64,000 nt of DNA. Origin: Sinorhizobium sp. 6-70 (GTDB lineage: Bacteria; Pseudomonadota; Alphaproteobacteria; Rhizobiales; Rhizobiaceae). Shown here one piece after another: positions 17,051 through 26,291 of the stretch. How positions within the stretch are numbered: the first letter of the stretch is position 1; each line of letters starts with the position of its first letter. The notes beneath the pieces were generated by a model, which saw only the letters and a program-made list of their open reading frames with translations, made no database searches and was not told the DNA's origin. The stretch lies in contig NZ_JASKLS010000018.1 of NCBI RefSeq assembly GCF_030124375.1, positions 62,001-126,000 on the forward strand, given 5' to 3'. Both the position numbers and the translations under genes were made by a program.

Positions 17051-18863
17051 ACAGGACACTTGCCCCATGATCCGCTGCGCCGGCGATCCGGCGGAACGGC
17101 GCGAAAAGCTCGCGGCCCATGCCGAATTCGTTGTCGGAGAGGTCGATGTGGGCCGGCACGCGCGTTTTCAGCGCAATGTCTTCGACCAGCACCTCGATCG
17201 TTCCGGCAATCGCGTCGATGCGGACGATGTCACCTTCCTGGATACGCGCGATCGGCCCGCCGTCCTTGGCTTCCGGCGTGACATGGATGGCTGCCGGGAC
17301 CTTGCCGGAGGCACCGGACATGCGGCCGTCGGTCAGGATGGCCACCTTCTGGCCGCGGTCCTGCAGGATGCCGAGCACGGTCGTCAGCTTGTGCAGTTCC
17401 GGCATGCCATTGGCCTTCGGACCCTGGAAGCGGACCACGGCAACGAAATCGCCCTCCAGCTTGCCCGCCTTGAACGCCGCGTTGAGCTCGGCCTGGTCGT
17501 GAAAGATCTTCGCCGGCGCTTCGATGACATGACGATCCGGCTTGACGGCCGAAATCTTGATGACCGCCTTGCCGAGATTGCCGGCGAGCATCTTTAGCCC
17601 GCCGGTGTGCTGGAATGGTTGATCGATCGTTGCCAGCACCTTCGGATCGGCGCTCTCTTGCGGAGCCGGCTCGCGGTGCACGCCACCATTGGCGCCGAGC
17701 TTGACGTCGATCGCATAGGCCTCGAGCCCCCGGCCGAACACCGTCCGGACGTCATCGTGCAGCAATCCGTTCTTCAGCAGTTGGCCGATCAGGAAGCCCA
17801 TGCCGCCGGCGGCGTGGAAATGGTTCACGTCCGCGAGCCCGTTCGGATAGACACGGGCCAGAAGCGGGATAATGTCGGAAAGCTCGGAGATGTCCTGCCA
17901 GGTGAGCAGAATGCCCGCGGCGCGCGCCATCGCAACGAGGTGCATGGTGTGGTTGGTCGAGCCGCCTGTAGCGTGCAGGCCGACGACGCCGTTGACGATC
18001 GAACGCTCGTCGATCATCTCGCCCGCGGGGGTGAACTCGTTGCCCATCGCGGTGATGGCGAGCGCCCGTTTGGCTGCTTCCTTCGTCAGCGCGTCGCGCA
18101 GCGGCGTGCCGGGATTGATGAAGGAGGCGCCGGGCAGGTGGAAGCCCATGATCTCCATCAGCATCTGGTTGGAGTTGGCGGTGCCGTAGAAGGTGCAGGT
18201 GCCGGGGCCGTGATAGGACTTGGATTCCGCCTCGAGCAATTCGTCGCGACCGACCTTGCCCTCGGCGAAGAGCTGGCGGACCTTGGCCTTCTCGTCATTC
18301 GGCAAGCCCGAGGTCATCGGCCCGGCGGGAATGAAGACCGCGGGCAGGTGACCGAAGGTCAGCGCCGCGATCACGAGGCCAGGCACGATCTTGTCGCAGA
18401 CGCCGAGATAGACGGCCGCATCGAACATGTTGTGCGACAGGCCGACGCCGGCGGCCATCGCGATCAGGTCGCGCGAAAAGAGCGACAGCTCCATGCCAGG
18501 CTGGCCCTGGGTGACGCCGTCGCACATCGCCGGCACGCCGCCGGCGACTTGCGCCACGCCGCCCGCCTCGCGAGCAGCCTCCCGGATCAGTGCCGGGTAG
18601 GTCTCAAACGGCTGGTGCGCCGAGAGCATGTCGTTGTAGGAGGTAATGATGCCGAGATTTGGGACATGGTCACCCGCGAGCGCCGCCTTCTCGGCGGGAG
18701 AACAGACGGCAAACCCGTGTGCAAGGTTGCCGCAGCCGAGCACGCTGCGATGCGCCCCGTTTGCCGCGGCGCTGCGGACGCGATCGAGATAGGCTTCGCG
18801 TTGGGGTTTCGAACGCTCGACGATGCGGGCGGTGATGGCGGCAACGCGGGAATCGGCGGACAT
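17046..18863 (-). CDS. edd: Phosphogluconate dehydratase Edd
   Basis: 605 residues, the standard Edd length. It converts 6-phosphogluconate to 2-keto-3-deoxy-6-phosphogluconate, the committing Entner-Doudoroff step. IlvD/Edd-family signatures are visible: CDGVTQGQPGMELSLFSRD (Fe-S and active site) and LTDGRMSGASGKVPAAIHV near the C terminus. It follows pgl on the same strand after 246 bases. The stop codon lies in the edge of the RIME-like element. The partner aldolase gene (eda) is not in the window. Confidence 0.95.
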   Translation of the reverse strand: MSADSRVAAITARIVERSKPQREAYLDRVRSAAANGAHRSVLGCGNLAHGFAVCSPAEKAALAGDHVPNLGIITSYNDMLSAHQPFETYPALIREAAREAGGVAQVAGGVPAMCDGVTQGQPGMELSLFSRDLIAMAAGVGLSHNMFDAAVYLGVCDKIVPGLVIAALTFGHLPAVFIPAGPMTSGLPNDEKAKVRQLFAEGKVGRDELLEAESKSYHGPGTCTFYGTANSNQMLMEIMGFHLPGASFINPGTPLRDALTKEAAKRALAITAMGNEFTPAGEMIDERSIVNGVVGLHATGGSTNHTMHLVAMARAAGILLTWQDISELSDIIPLLARVYPNGLADVNHFHAAGGMGFLIGQLLKNGLLHDDVRTVFGRGLEAYAIDVKLGANGGVHREPAPQESADPKVLATIDQPFQHTGGLKMLAGNLGKAVIKISAVKPDRHVIEAPAKIFHDQAELNAAFKAGKLEGDFVAVVRFQGPKANGMPELHKLTTVLGILQDRGQKVAILTDGRMSGASGKVPAAIHVTPEAKDGGPIARIQEGDIVRIDAIAGTIEVLVEDIALKTRVPAHIDLSDNEFGMGRELFAPFRRIAGAADHGASVLF

Positions 18864-19109
18864 GATACATCCTGTTCCGGAGCCTTGAGGGCCCCTGTCT
18901 TCATCCTGTCATCGGTCTACAGCGGCCGTGCGGCACCGCATCGGCGGCTGTAACAGTTTGAATTGCTGAGTAACCTGGCCTCAGTTCGATCGCGAAATGA
19001 GGATAAATCACTCAACACGACCTGCGCACTCGGGAGAACGCGCAAGGAAAGCTGTGGTTCGGGCCGCTATCTGCCTTGGCGGGCGTTCCCCGATGGGTCG
19101 CCCGCCGTG

Positions 19110-19808
19110 TCACGGTGCCCAGTAGATCTGCAGCGGCGAGGTTGCGCGCCGCAACATGGCGCGGATCGGCATCTCCGCCTCGTCGCCGGGCGCCTCCGCT
19201 CGGGCAAGAACCTCTTTCTTGCCGTCGCCCTCGATATGCAGGACGAGCAGCCCGGCGTCATCGAGGCTGGAAAAGGTAAATGTCAGCCGCGGTTCGCCCG
19301 CGCCGTCCGCCTCCATCGTGATCACGCCGCGTGGCGTCGCCGGATCGATCGCCTCTTTAAGGCGCGTCCCTCCCGGGAAGAACGAGGCGGTGTGCCCGTC
19401 CGTTCCCATCCCGAGAACAACGACATCGAAGGGCGCGCCGACTGCGGCCGCCGCCCGGCTTGCCTTCACTGCGGCGTCCTCGGCTGTCGCTGCGGCGTGG
19501 TAGAGCGGCAGGAACTTTGCCGCCTTCGCCTTGTTCTGCAGCAGATTAGCGGCGACCAGCCCGTGGTTGGAGCGTTCGTTTTCCGGCGGCACGAACCGTT
19601 CGTCGACAAGGGTGACGGTCACTTTCGTCCAGTCGAGTTCGCGCTGCGACAGGGCCTGGAAGAAGGCTTTAGGCGTCGATCCGCCGGAGACCGCGATGCT
19701 CGCAGCGCCGCGAGCTTCGATTGCCGCGGCGAGCTTCGCACTGACGGCATCCGCCAGTCCCTCCGCCAATGCGGTTCCAGTCTCGAATGTGTGCAGGGTG
19801 GTGCTCAT
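19110..19808 (-). CDS. pgl: 6-Phosphogluconolactonase Pgl
   Basis: 232 residues of the NagB/SOL type. It hydrolyses 6-phosphogluconolactone made by Zwf. Family motifs are VSGGSTPKAFFQAL near residue 40, LVDERFVP, and VLGMGTDGHTASFFPG. The start is 9 bases after the zwf stop, so the two are clearly co-transcribed. Length and motifs are normal for DevB-type enzymes. Confidence 0.95.
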   Translation of the reverse strand: MSTTLHTFETGTALAEGLADAVSAKLAAAIEARGAASIAVSGGSTPKAFFQALSQRELDWTKVTVTLVDERFVPPENERSNHGLVAANLLQNKAKAAKFLPLYHAAATAEDAAVKASRAAAAVGAPFDVVVLGMGTDGHTASFFPGGTRLKEAIDPATPRGVITMEADGAGEPRLTFTFSSLDDAGLLVLHIEGDGKKEVLARAEAPGDEAEMPIRAMLRRATSPLQIYWAP

Positions 19809-19817
19809 GAGCCGGTC

Positions 19818-21293
19818 CTAGATCGTATCGTTCCAGGTGCGGCCGTCGCGCTCGATGAGCGCGATCGACTGGCTCGGCCCCCAGGTGCCGGCCGTATAGC
19901 CTTGCACTTGCTGTCCGGTCGTTTCCCACGCCTTGAGGATGGGGTCGATCCATTGCCAGGCGGCTTCCACTTCATCGCGGCGCACGAACAGCGTCTGGTT
20001 GTTGCGGACGACATCGAGCAGCAGCCGCTCGTAGGCATCGGCGTTGCGCACGGCGAAGGCTTCCGCGAAGCTCATGTCGAGCGGGACGTTCCGCAGCCGC
20101 ATGCCGCCCGGTCCCGGGTCCTTGATCATAAGCGATTGCTTGACGCCTTCGTTCGGCTGGAGGCGGATCATAAGCTGGTTCGCCGAAATGCGTCCGGCAC
20201 TGTGATCGAAGATCGAGTGAGGGATCTGCTTGAAGGTGATGACGATCTCCGACATGCGGCCCGCCATGCGCTTGCCAGTGCGAATATAGAAGGGCACGCC
20301 GGCCCAGCGCCAGTTGCTGACTTCGGCCTTGATCGCGACAAAGGTTTCCGTGTTGGAAACGCCGCCTTCGAGCTCCTCGAGATAGCCCTTTACCGGACCG
20401 CCGGCGGATGCGCCGGCACGATACTGGCCGCGAACCGTTACCTGCTCGACATTGGTCGCGGTGATCGGCTTCAGCGCGCGAAGCACCTTGAGCTTTTCGT
20501 CGCGCACGGCCTCCGCGTCCATCGAGGTCGGCGCTTCCATGGCGACGAAACAGACGAGCTGCAGGATGTGGTTCTGCACCATGTCGCGGAGCGCGCCCGC
20601 CTTGTCGTAGTAGCCGGCGCGGTTTTCAAGTCCGACGGACTCCGAAACGGTGATCTGCACGTGGTCGATATGCGCCGAGTTCCACAGAGGCTCGTAAAGC
20701 GCATTGGCAAAGCGCAGGGCCATGAGGTTCTGTACCGTCTCCTTGCCGAGGTAGTGATCGATGCGGAAGATCTGCTCTTCGCGGAACACCTTGCCGATCG
20801 TGTCGTTGAGTTCCGTCGCCGTGGCGAGGTCTCGTCCGATCGGCTTTTCGACGACGATCCGGGTGTTCTTGGTGATGAGCTTGTGGTCGCGAATCTTTTC
20901 CGAAATATCGCCGAAGATCGCCGGACCGACAGCGAGATAGAAGGCGCGGATGCGATCCTTTCCCTCTTCGAGGATCTTCTTCAGCTCGTCCCAGCCCTGA
21001 TCGGATTTGGCGTCGACCGAGACGTAGTAGAGCCGGGCCGTGAACTTCGCCACTTCCGCTTCGTTGAATTCGCCCTGTTTCAGATGCTCCTTCAAGGCAT
21101 CGGTCGCGAACGTGCGGTATTCCTCGTGGGTCAGTGCCGCGCGTGATGCGCCGATGATTCGCGTCGGCTCGCTGAATTGACCTTCGATCTGCCGGTGATA
21201 GAGCGCAGGCAGAAGCTTGCGCTCTGCAAGATCGCCGGTGCCCCCGAACACCACATAGTCAAACGGGTCAACGGGAATGATCTGGCTGCTCAT
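19818..21293 (-). CDS. zwf: Glucose-6-phosphate 1-dehydrogenase Zwf
   Basis: 491 residues. It oxidises glucose 6-phosphate with NAD(P)+. The nucleotide-binding GGTGDLAERKL is at 17-27, with a T where many family members have S. The substrate-binding/catalytic RIDHYLGKE is at about 177-185. It heads the zwf-pgl-edd operon. The 96-base gap to the upstream oxidoreductase on the same strand contains an AT-rich stretch with TTATAC (minus, 21325-21330), a possible -10; no good -35 is seen. Glucose released by AglA would feed this pathway. Confidence 0.96.
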   Translation of the reverse strand: MSSQIIPVDPFDYVVFGGTGDLAERKLLPALYHRQIEGQFSEPTRIIGASRAALTHEEYRTFATDALKEHLKQGEFNEAEVAKFTARLYYVSVDAKSDQGWDELKKILEEGKDRIRAFYLAVGPAIFGDISEKIRDHKLITKNTRIVVEKPIGRDLATATELNDTIGKVFREEQIFRIDHYLGKETVQNLMALRFANALYEPLWNSAHIDHVQITVSESVGLENRAGYYDKAGALRDMVQNHILQLVCFVAMEAPTSMDAEAVRDEKLKVLRALKPITATNVEQVTVRGQYRAGASAGGPVKGYLEELEGGVSNTETFVAIKAEVSNWRWAGVPFYIRTGKRMAGRMSEIVITFKQIPHSIFDHSAGRISANQLMIRLQPNEGVKQSLMIKDPGPGGMRLRNVPLDMSFAEAFAVRNADAYERLLLDVVRNNQTLFVRRDEVEAAWQWIDPILKAWETTGQQVQGYTAGTWGPSQSIALIERDGRTWNDTI

Positions 21294-21389
21294 GGGATAT
21301 CTCGATCTCTTTCAGGTCAGGGGAGGTATAATCTAATCGATTTAAAAAGGCTAGGGTGCGACGCAACAAAATGCGCCGCACGCGGCTTT

Positions 21390-22676
21390 TTAGAACCGGT
21401 CGCGCAAAGCATACCAGCTGAGCGCGAGAAACAGCAGCGCCGAACGGAATCGCGTTCCGCCCGGGAAAGCTGGTATTTTCAAGGCCTTGAGAAGATCCAG
21501 CTCCGTCTGTTTCCCCAAGACCAAGTCAGCATAGAGCTTGCCGCAATAGTTGGACAGCATGACGCCGTGTCCGGAATAGCCGCCGATGCTCGTGACCCCG
21601 GGCATGACCTCCCTGCAGAAGGGCTGGCGCGGTATGGTGATGCCGACCGAACCGCCCCAGGCGTGGGTGATCTCGACGTTCGCGAGTGCCGGATAGACCT
21701 CGCTGATCTGTCGGCGGATGTGGCTTGAAATGTCGCGTGGATTGTCGGCCGTATAGGCTTCGCGTCCGCCGAAGAGCAGCCGACCGTCTTTCGATTTGCG
21801 GAAATAGCGCACGACGAAACGGGAATCGTCGACCGATTCGCCGCCGGGCAGCACATCCGGATGGCCGGACAGGACCTTTGTCGCGCCGATGAACGAGCGG
21901 ATAGGCATGACGTGGCTGGCGGTCACGGGCTCCAGGTTGCCGATATAGGCATTGCAGGCGATCAACGCCCGGTCGGCGGTGATCGCGCCGCGATCGGTGT
22001 CGATGACGACCGCGGCCCCCTTTTTCTCGATCTTCAGCGCCTTCGTCTGCTCGTGGAGGCTGGCGCCGGCACGGGCCGCATGCGTTGCAAGGCCGACGAG
22101 CAGTTTCATCGGGTGGATGTGCCCGGTGCCGGTGTCGCGGATGCCGAAGTGATAATGGTGCGATCCGAGCCGGCTTGCGGTCTCGTCGCGTTCCATGAAG
22201 GAGAGGTGCGGATATCCGAAACGCTCCGCCATCGCCTCGACATGGCGGCGGTAGTCGTTCTCGAGACTTTTCTTGTGGCCGACGGAAAGCTGCCCCGGCA
22301 CGAATTCGATGTCGATTCCGTGGTCGCCGGCGAAGTCCAGGAGGTAGCGCTTGGCGTTTTCCGCCATCTCGAACAGCAGCTTGGCACGCTCGCGGCCGAG
22401 CGCCTCCTCCATGTCCTCCGCCCATGCGCGCTGGCCGGTGCCGCACTGGCCGCCGTTGCGACCCGAGGCGCCGTCGCCGAAACGGCAGGCATCGATCAAC
22501 GTGACGTCTGTTCCGCTTTTCGCGAGATTGTAGGCGGCTTGGAGACCCGTGTAGCCGCCACCGACGATGGCGACGCCGGTTTTCCGCGAACCTGCCAGCG
22601 CTGGATAGACCGGACGCTCAGGGATCGTCGCCTCATACCAGGAAATTCCGGGCGAGATCGGGCTTTGCCAGGGCAT
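21390..22676 (-). CDS. FAD-dependent oxidoreductase, PuuB/gamma-glutamylputrescine oxidase-like
   Basis: 428 residues of the DadA/GlyOx superfamily. The dinucleotide motif VAIVGGGYTGLQAAYNLAKS is at about 34-53, followed by FGDGASGRNGGQCGTGQRAW, which is typical of PuuB-like enzymes (SGRNGG). The C-terminal GYSGHGVMLSNYCGKL also fits. It lies 15 bases after the PuuA-like gene on the same strand, so the pair probably glutamylates putrescine and then oxidises the product. Other amine substrates remain possible. Confidence 0.85.
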   Translation of the reverse strand: MPWQSPISPGISWYEATIPERPVYPALAGSRKTGVAIVGGGYTGLQAAYNLAKSGTDVTLIDACRFGDGASGRNGGQCGTGQRAWAEDMEEALGRERAKLLFEMAENAKRYLLDFAGDHGIDIEFVPGQLSVGHKKSLENDYRRHVEAMAERFGYPHLSFMERDETASRLGSHHYHFGIRDTGTGHIHPMKLLVGLATHAARAGASLHEQTKALKIEKKGAAVVIDTDRGAITADRALIACNAYIGNLEPVTASHVMPIRSFIGATKVLSGHPDVLPGGESVDDSRFVVRYFRKSKDGRLLFGGREAYTADNPRDISSHIRRQISEVYPALANVEITHAWGGSVGITIPRQPFCREVMPGVTSIGGYSGHGVMLSNYCGKLYADLVLGKQTELDLLKALKIPAFPGGTRFRSALLFLALSWYALRDRF

Positions 22677-22691
22677 GAGGGCGCCTTTCGG

Positions 22692-24128
22692 TCAGACGTT
22701 CAGAAGCAGGAATTCGCGTTCCCACGGACTGATGACCTGCATGAAGGTCTCGAATTCGCCACGCTTCACGCCGGCATAGATGGCGATGAATTCGGGCGTG
22801 AAGACGTCGGCGAGCGAAGGTGCGGATTCAAGCAGCGACACGGCCTCGAGCAAGCCGCGCGGCAGATCGATTTCGCCTTCGTTGGCGGTGTCCTCGGTCG
22901 GCGGCGTAGGCTGCAGGCCCTCGATGATGCCGAGATAGCCGCAGCCGAGCGAGGCCGCGAGCGCCAGATAGGGATTGGCGTCCGAACTCGGCAGGCGGTT
23001 CTCGATGCGTCGGGCCGCCGCATCCGAGACAGGGATGCGGAACGCCGTCGTCCGGTTGTCGTAACCCCAGGCGGTGTTTACCGGCGCCGACATGTCGGGG
23101 GTCAGTCGCCGGTAGGAGTTCACGTAGGGCGCCATCATCGCCAGCGTCCGCGGCACGTAATGCTGCATGCCGCCGATAAAGGAGAAGAACTCCTTCGATG
23201 GCGATCCGTTCACATTCGAGAAGAGGTTGCGACCGGTGTTGATCTCGACGACCGACTGGTGAATGTGCATCGCCGAGCCGGGCTGGCCCTGCATCGGCTT
23301 CGCCATGAAGGTCGCGTAGATGCCGTGCTTCAGTGCCGCTTCGCGAATTGTCCGCTTGAACAGGAAAACCTGGTCGGCAAGCTCGATCGGGTCGCCGTGC
23401 CTGAGGTTGATTTCGAGTTGCGCCGGTCCCTCTTCGTGAATGAGGGTATCGATCTCGAGGCCCTGCTTTTCGGAGAAGTGGTAGATATCGTCGATCAGTT
23501 CGTCGAATTCGTTGATGCCGGCGATCGAATAGCCCTGGCCGCCGAGAATCGAGCGGCCGGAGCGGCCCTTCGGCGGACGCAGCGGATAGTCCGGATCGTC
23601 GTTCTGGGCGACGAGATAGAATTCGATCTCGGGCGCGACGACCGGCTTCCATCCCTTCTGGCGGTAGAGGTCGACCACGCGTTTCAATACGTTGCGCGGC
23701 GTATAGTTGATCTGCTCGCCCTGCGAGCCGACGATGTCGCAGATCACCTGCGCCGTCGGGTCGGACTCCCAAGGAACAATAGAAAGGGTCGAAAGATCGG
23801 GCAGTAGCTTGATGTCGCTGTCGCGCGAATCGTAGCGGAACTGGTCGGTTTCGTCGGGATATTCGCCGGAAATCGTATGACGGTAGATCGCCGAGGGCAG
23901 AGCGAGCGAGGTGTTCGAGGTGAACTTGGAGGTCGGCATCATCTTGCCGCGCGGTACGCCGGCAAGGTCGGGCGTGATGCACTCGATGTCTTCAATGCCG
24001 CGGATCCTGAGCCAGTCGACCGCTTCCTTCCAGGTCTTCACGCCTCGCGGCGAATGCAGGGCGGCGGGTATTTTCGAACTTTTGCTGATCTTTGCTGCTT
24101 GTTGGGCGACACTTCTCTTGGAGGGCAT
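22692..24128 (-). CDS. Glutamine synthetase-family protein, PuuA-like gamma-glutamylpolyamine synthetase
   Basis: 478 residues. The ligase core is evident: EIEFYLV, EEGPAQLEINLRHGDP, ATFMAKPMQGQPGSAMHIHQ (catalytic-site segment) and FRIPVSDAAARRIENRLPSSDANPY near the ATP/phosphate site. The Tyr adenylylation region of classical GlnA is absent, and the sequence fits the GlnA-III/PuuA branch rather than assimilatory GS. It is upstream of and coupled by proximity to the PuuB-like oxidase. Substrate (putrescine versus other amines) is inferred. Confidence 0.85.
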   Translation of the reverse strand: MPSKRSVAQQAAKISKSSKIPAALHSPRGVKTWKEAVDWLRIRGIEDIECITPDLAGVPRGKMMPTSKFTSNTSLALPSAIYRHTISGEYPDETDQFRYDSRDSDIKLLPDLSTLSIVPWESDPTAQVICDIVGSQGEQINYTPRNVLKRVVDLYRQKGWKPVVAPEIEFYLVAQNDDPDYPLRPPKGRSGRSILGGQGYSIAGINEFDELIDDIYHFSEKQGLEIDTLIHEEGPAQLEINLRHGDPIELADQVFLFKRTIREAALKHGIYATFMAKPMQGQPGSAMHIHQSVVEINTGRNLFSNVNGSPSKEFFSFIGGMQHYVPRTLAMMAPYVNSYRRLTPDMSAPVNTAWGYDNRTTAFRIPVSDAAARRIENRLPSSDANPYLALAASLGCGYLGIIEGLQPTPPTEDTANEGEIDLPRGLLEAVSLLESAPSLADVFTPEFIAIYAGVKRGEFETFMQVISPWEREFLLLNV

Positions 24129-24262
24129 AAATCACCGGTTTTGGCTTCGGATTGCGCATCATACCCGGAGTTTGGCGATTGGCTAGAGCGGCTTCGGCGG
24201 TTCGCGATTGACTTTTGGTTCCGCCCTCGGGAAGGAAGGCTGAAACGCGAAAAGGGTCTTCC

Positions 24263-25447
24263 GTGGCAGAAAAACACGACGTGGTGGTCATTGGCGCGGG
24301 TGCCGCCGGCATGATGTGCGCGATCGAAGCGGGAAAACGCGGACGCCGCGTGCTCGTGCTCGATCACGCCAAGGCACCCGGCGAGAAGATCCGCATCTCC
24401 GGCGGCGGCCGCTGCAACTTCACCAATATTCACGCCGGACCGAAGAACTTCCTCTCCGAGAACCCGCATTTCTGCAAGTCGGCGCTGGCACGCTACCGGC
24501 CGCAGGACTTCGTCGCGCTGGTCGAGCGGCACGGCATTGCATGGCATGAGAAGACGCTTGGGCAGCTCTTCTGCGATCATTCGGCGAAGGACATCATCCG
24601 CATGCTGCTTGCCGAGATGCAGGAGGCGGGCGTGGCGCTCCGGCTTGCAACGGCGATCTCGGCAATCGAGAGAGTTGCATCCGGCTTCCGGGTGACAACC
24701 AATGATGGACCCGTCGAGGCCGCGTCACTGGTGGTCGCAAGCGGCGGCAAGTCGATTCCGAAAATGGGTGCCACGGGTTTTGCCTACAGGATCGCCGAAC
24801 AATTCGGTCTGCCGATCGTCGAAACGCGGCCTGCATTGGTTCCGTTGACCCTCGATCCGGCGCAACTGGAAAAGATCGGCGAACTGGCCGGCGTTGCCGC
24901 CGATGCAGAGGCGCGCTGCGGCAAGGCCGCCTTCCGCGAAGCGGTGTTGCTCACCCACCGCGGCTTGAGCGGACCCGCCATCCTGCAGATCTCCTCCTAT
25001 TGGCGGGAGGGCGCGGAGATCGTCCTGCGGCTGATGCCGGACATCGATATCGCGTCTATTCTCAAGGGAATGCGCCGAACGAACGGGCGCCAGGCTGCGC
25101 ATACCGCCTTGGCCGACATCCTGCCGCGACGGCTGGCGCAGTTCTTTGCGGAAGAAGCAAAGCTGGCGGGACGGATGCTCGCCGACCTTTCCGACAAGGC
25201 CATCGACGCGCTGTCGGCTTCCATCCAGAACTGGACGCTGAAGCCCGCCGGGTCGGAGGGCTACAGGACCGCCGAAGTTACACTCGGCGGGGTCGATACC
25301 CGCGCGCTGGATTCCCGAACGATGCAGGCGAGGGAAGTTCCGGGGCTTTATTTCATCGGCGAATGCGTCGATGTCACCGGATGGCTAGGCGGCTACAATT
25401 TCCAATGGGCCTGGGCCTCCGGTTTCGCCACCGGTCAAGAGGTGTGA
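24263..25447 (+). CDS. YhiN/HI0933-family flavoprotein
   Basis: 394 residues from GTG 24263 (AAAGGG 6-8 bases before). The N-terminal FAD motif VVVIGAGAAGMMCAIEAGKRG is followed by KIRISGGGRCNFTN, diagnostic of the HI0933-like (BaiN/YhiN) family, and the C-terminal GLYFIGECVDVTGWLGGYN. Members are FAD-binding oxidoreductases of largely unknown substrate. It is divergent from the PuuA-like gene. An upstream in-frame start at 24215 lacks a ribosome site. Confidence 0.87.
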   Translation: MAEKHDVVVIGAGAAGMMCAIEAGKRGRRVLVLDHAKAPGEKIRISGGGRCNFTNIHAGPKNFLSENPHFCKSALARYRPQDFVALVERHGIAWHEKTLGQLFCDHSAKDIIRMLLAEMQEAGVALRLATAISAIERVASGFRVTTNDGPVEAASLVVASGGKSIPKMGATGFAYRIAEQFGLPIVETRPALVPLTLDPAQLEKIGELAGVAADAEARCGKAAFREAVLLTHRGLSGPAILQISSYWREGAEIVLRLMPDIDIASILKGMRRTNGRQAAHTALADILPRRLAQFFAEEAKLAGRMLADLSDKAIDALSASIQNWTLKPAGSEGYRTAEVTLGGVDTRALDSRTMQAREVPGLYFIGECVDVTGWLGGYNFQWAWASGFATGQEV

Positions 25448-25649
25448 CCATGCGGAAGAATTGGTGATTTGCCTTTTCAGCCATTGTTAACGGAAATGGC
25501 TGAACCTGAATTCATGGCTGCACGGCCTGCACAGGACTGGGGGCGGTCCCTAAACGGAAACCACACTGTTTCCATTTCATGGACTTTCCTTGGCCGCAGG
25601 ATGAGGGCACCATGATGCGTATGGTAGCCGGGTTGGCTGCCAGCAATTC

Positions 25650-25702
25650 AAGGGTTGCAGTGTCCTTTGTGCGTCGGAAAACGTGCGGCACTGCAGGACA
25701 AG
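25650..25702 (+). repeat. Second-family repeat, partial copy
   Basis: TTGCAGTGTCCTTTGTGCGTCGG, followed by ACGTGCGGCACTGCAG, matches the distal hairpin of 10595-10699 with substitutions conserved on both arms. Confidence 0.6.
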
Positions 25703-25713
25703 GACAGGATGCC

Positions 25714-25854
25714 ATGCCCCACTCACGCCGCCGTCCCCGCGCTGTTGCGATTGCCCGGACCGAGCAGAGCCACTTCCACCATGAGCTCATTGCTTTCGGT
25801 GCTGTTATCGCCCTCTTTCTCATTGTGACCTTCGCGACGTTCGCCGCGTTCTGA
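25714..25854 (+). CDS. Possible 46-residue single-span membrane peptide
   Basis: ATG 25714 follows AGGACAGGA. The peptide has a basic N terminus (MPHSRRRPRAVAIARTEQ) and a C-terminal membrane segment (LIAFGAVIALFLIVTFATF). This positive-inside plus hydrophobic pattern fits a small membrane protein. There is no recognised family, and it sits in a repeat-bearing gap, so it may be fortuitous. Confidence 0.4.
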   Translation: MPHSRRRPRAVAIARTEQSHFHHELIAFGAVIALFLIVTFATFAAF

Positions 25855-26066
25855 ATGCAGGTCAGGAGGGCGGAAGCGCCTTCCAGGTGAAGCGCGTTTA
25901 CCTGATCTAAACTGCGGCGCCTGTGATCCGGCCGAAACCGCGTGCCCGTTGTCGCAAAATCGTCCTCGCCCCATCGCCGCGTCAAAACCGCCGGCCGCTT
26001 ATACAAATCTTAATCGTTCAAATTGACTATGGCGCCCGAGTGAGTCCCGTCAGGGCCTCGCCGCCT

Positions 26067-26120
26067 TACAGCGCCGCGCGTCTTTCAGACGCGCAAAGGA
26101 AATATGCAGTAAGAGGCAGC
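26067..26120 (-). repeat. Second-family repeat, partial copy (inverted)
   Basis: TTACAGCGCCGCGCGTCTTT, then CAGACGCGCAAAGGAAAT, is the reverse complement of the distal hairpin seen at 10660-10699. Confidence 0.65.
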
Positions 26121-26291
26121 GTGGGCCCCGCAATGATTGCCGGCGGACTAGCGGCGTGCGCCGCATGATTTCCCGAAAAACATCAGCCTGTTTGCGCATC
26201 GGGTGGCTGTTCCTCCGCAAGCAATCGCTTGGGGCGGTACGTCGGGCCATCGGGGGAAGCGAAACGCGAGCTGCGAGCCAAGGTGTTTTCA

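Larger units (their letters stand above)
25448..26291. other. Long gap upstream of chemoreceptor; repeat fragments and one small ORF
   Basis: Across 844 bases I see two fragments of the second repeat family (25650-25702 and 26067-26120), a small hairpin GGAAAC-CACACT-GTTTCC at 25556-25573, and a 46-codon ORF at 25714. No convincing promoter for the chemoreceptor gene was identified. Confidence 0.6.

Noticed and set aside
18963..21146. 727-codon open frame on the plus strand
   Set aside because: It is antisense to zwf and pgl, its translation is Arg/Asp/Gly-rich without domains, and high-G+C genes commonly leave the opposite strand open.
21861..23807. 648-codon open frame on the plus strand
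   Set aside because: It is antisense to the PuuB- and PuuA-like genes and has the low-complexity composition of a shadow frame.
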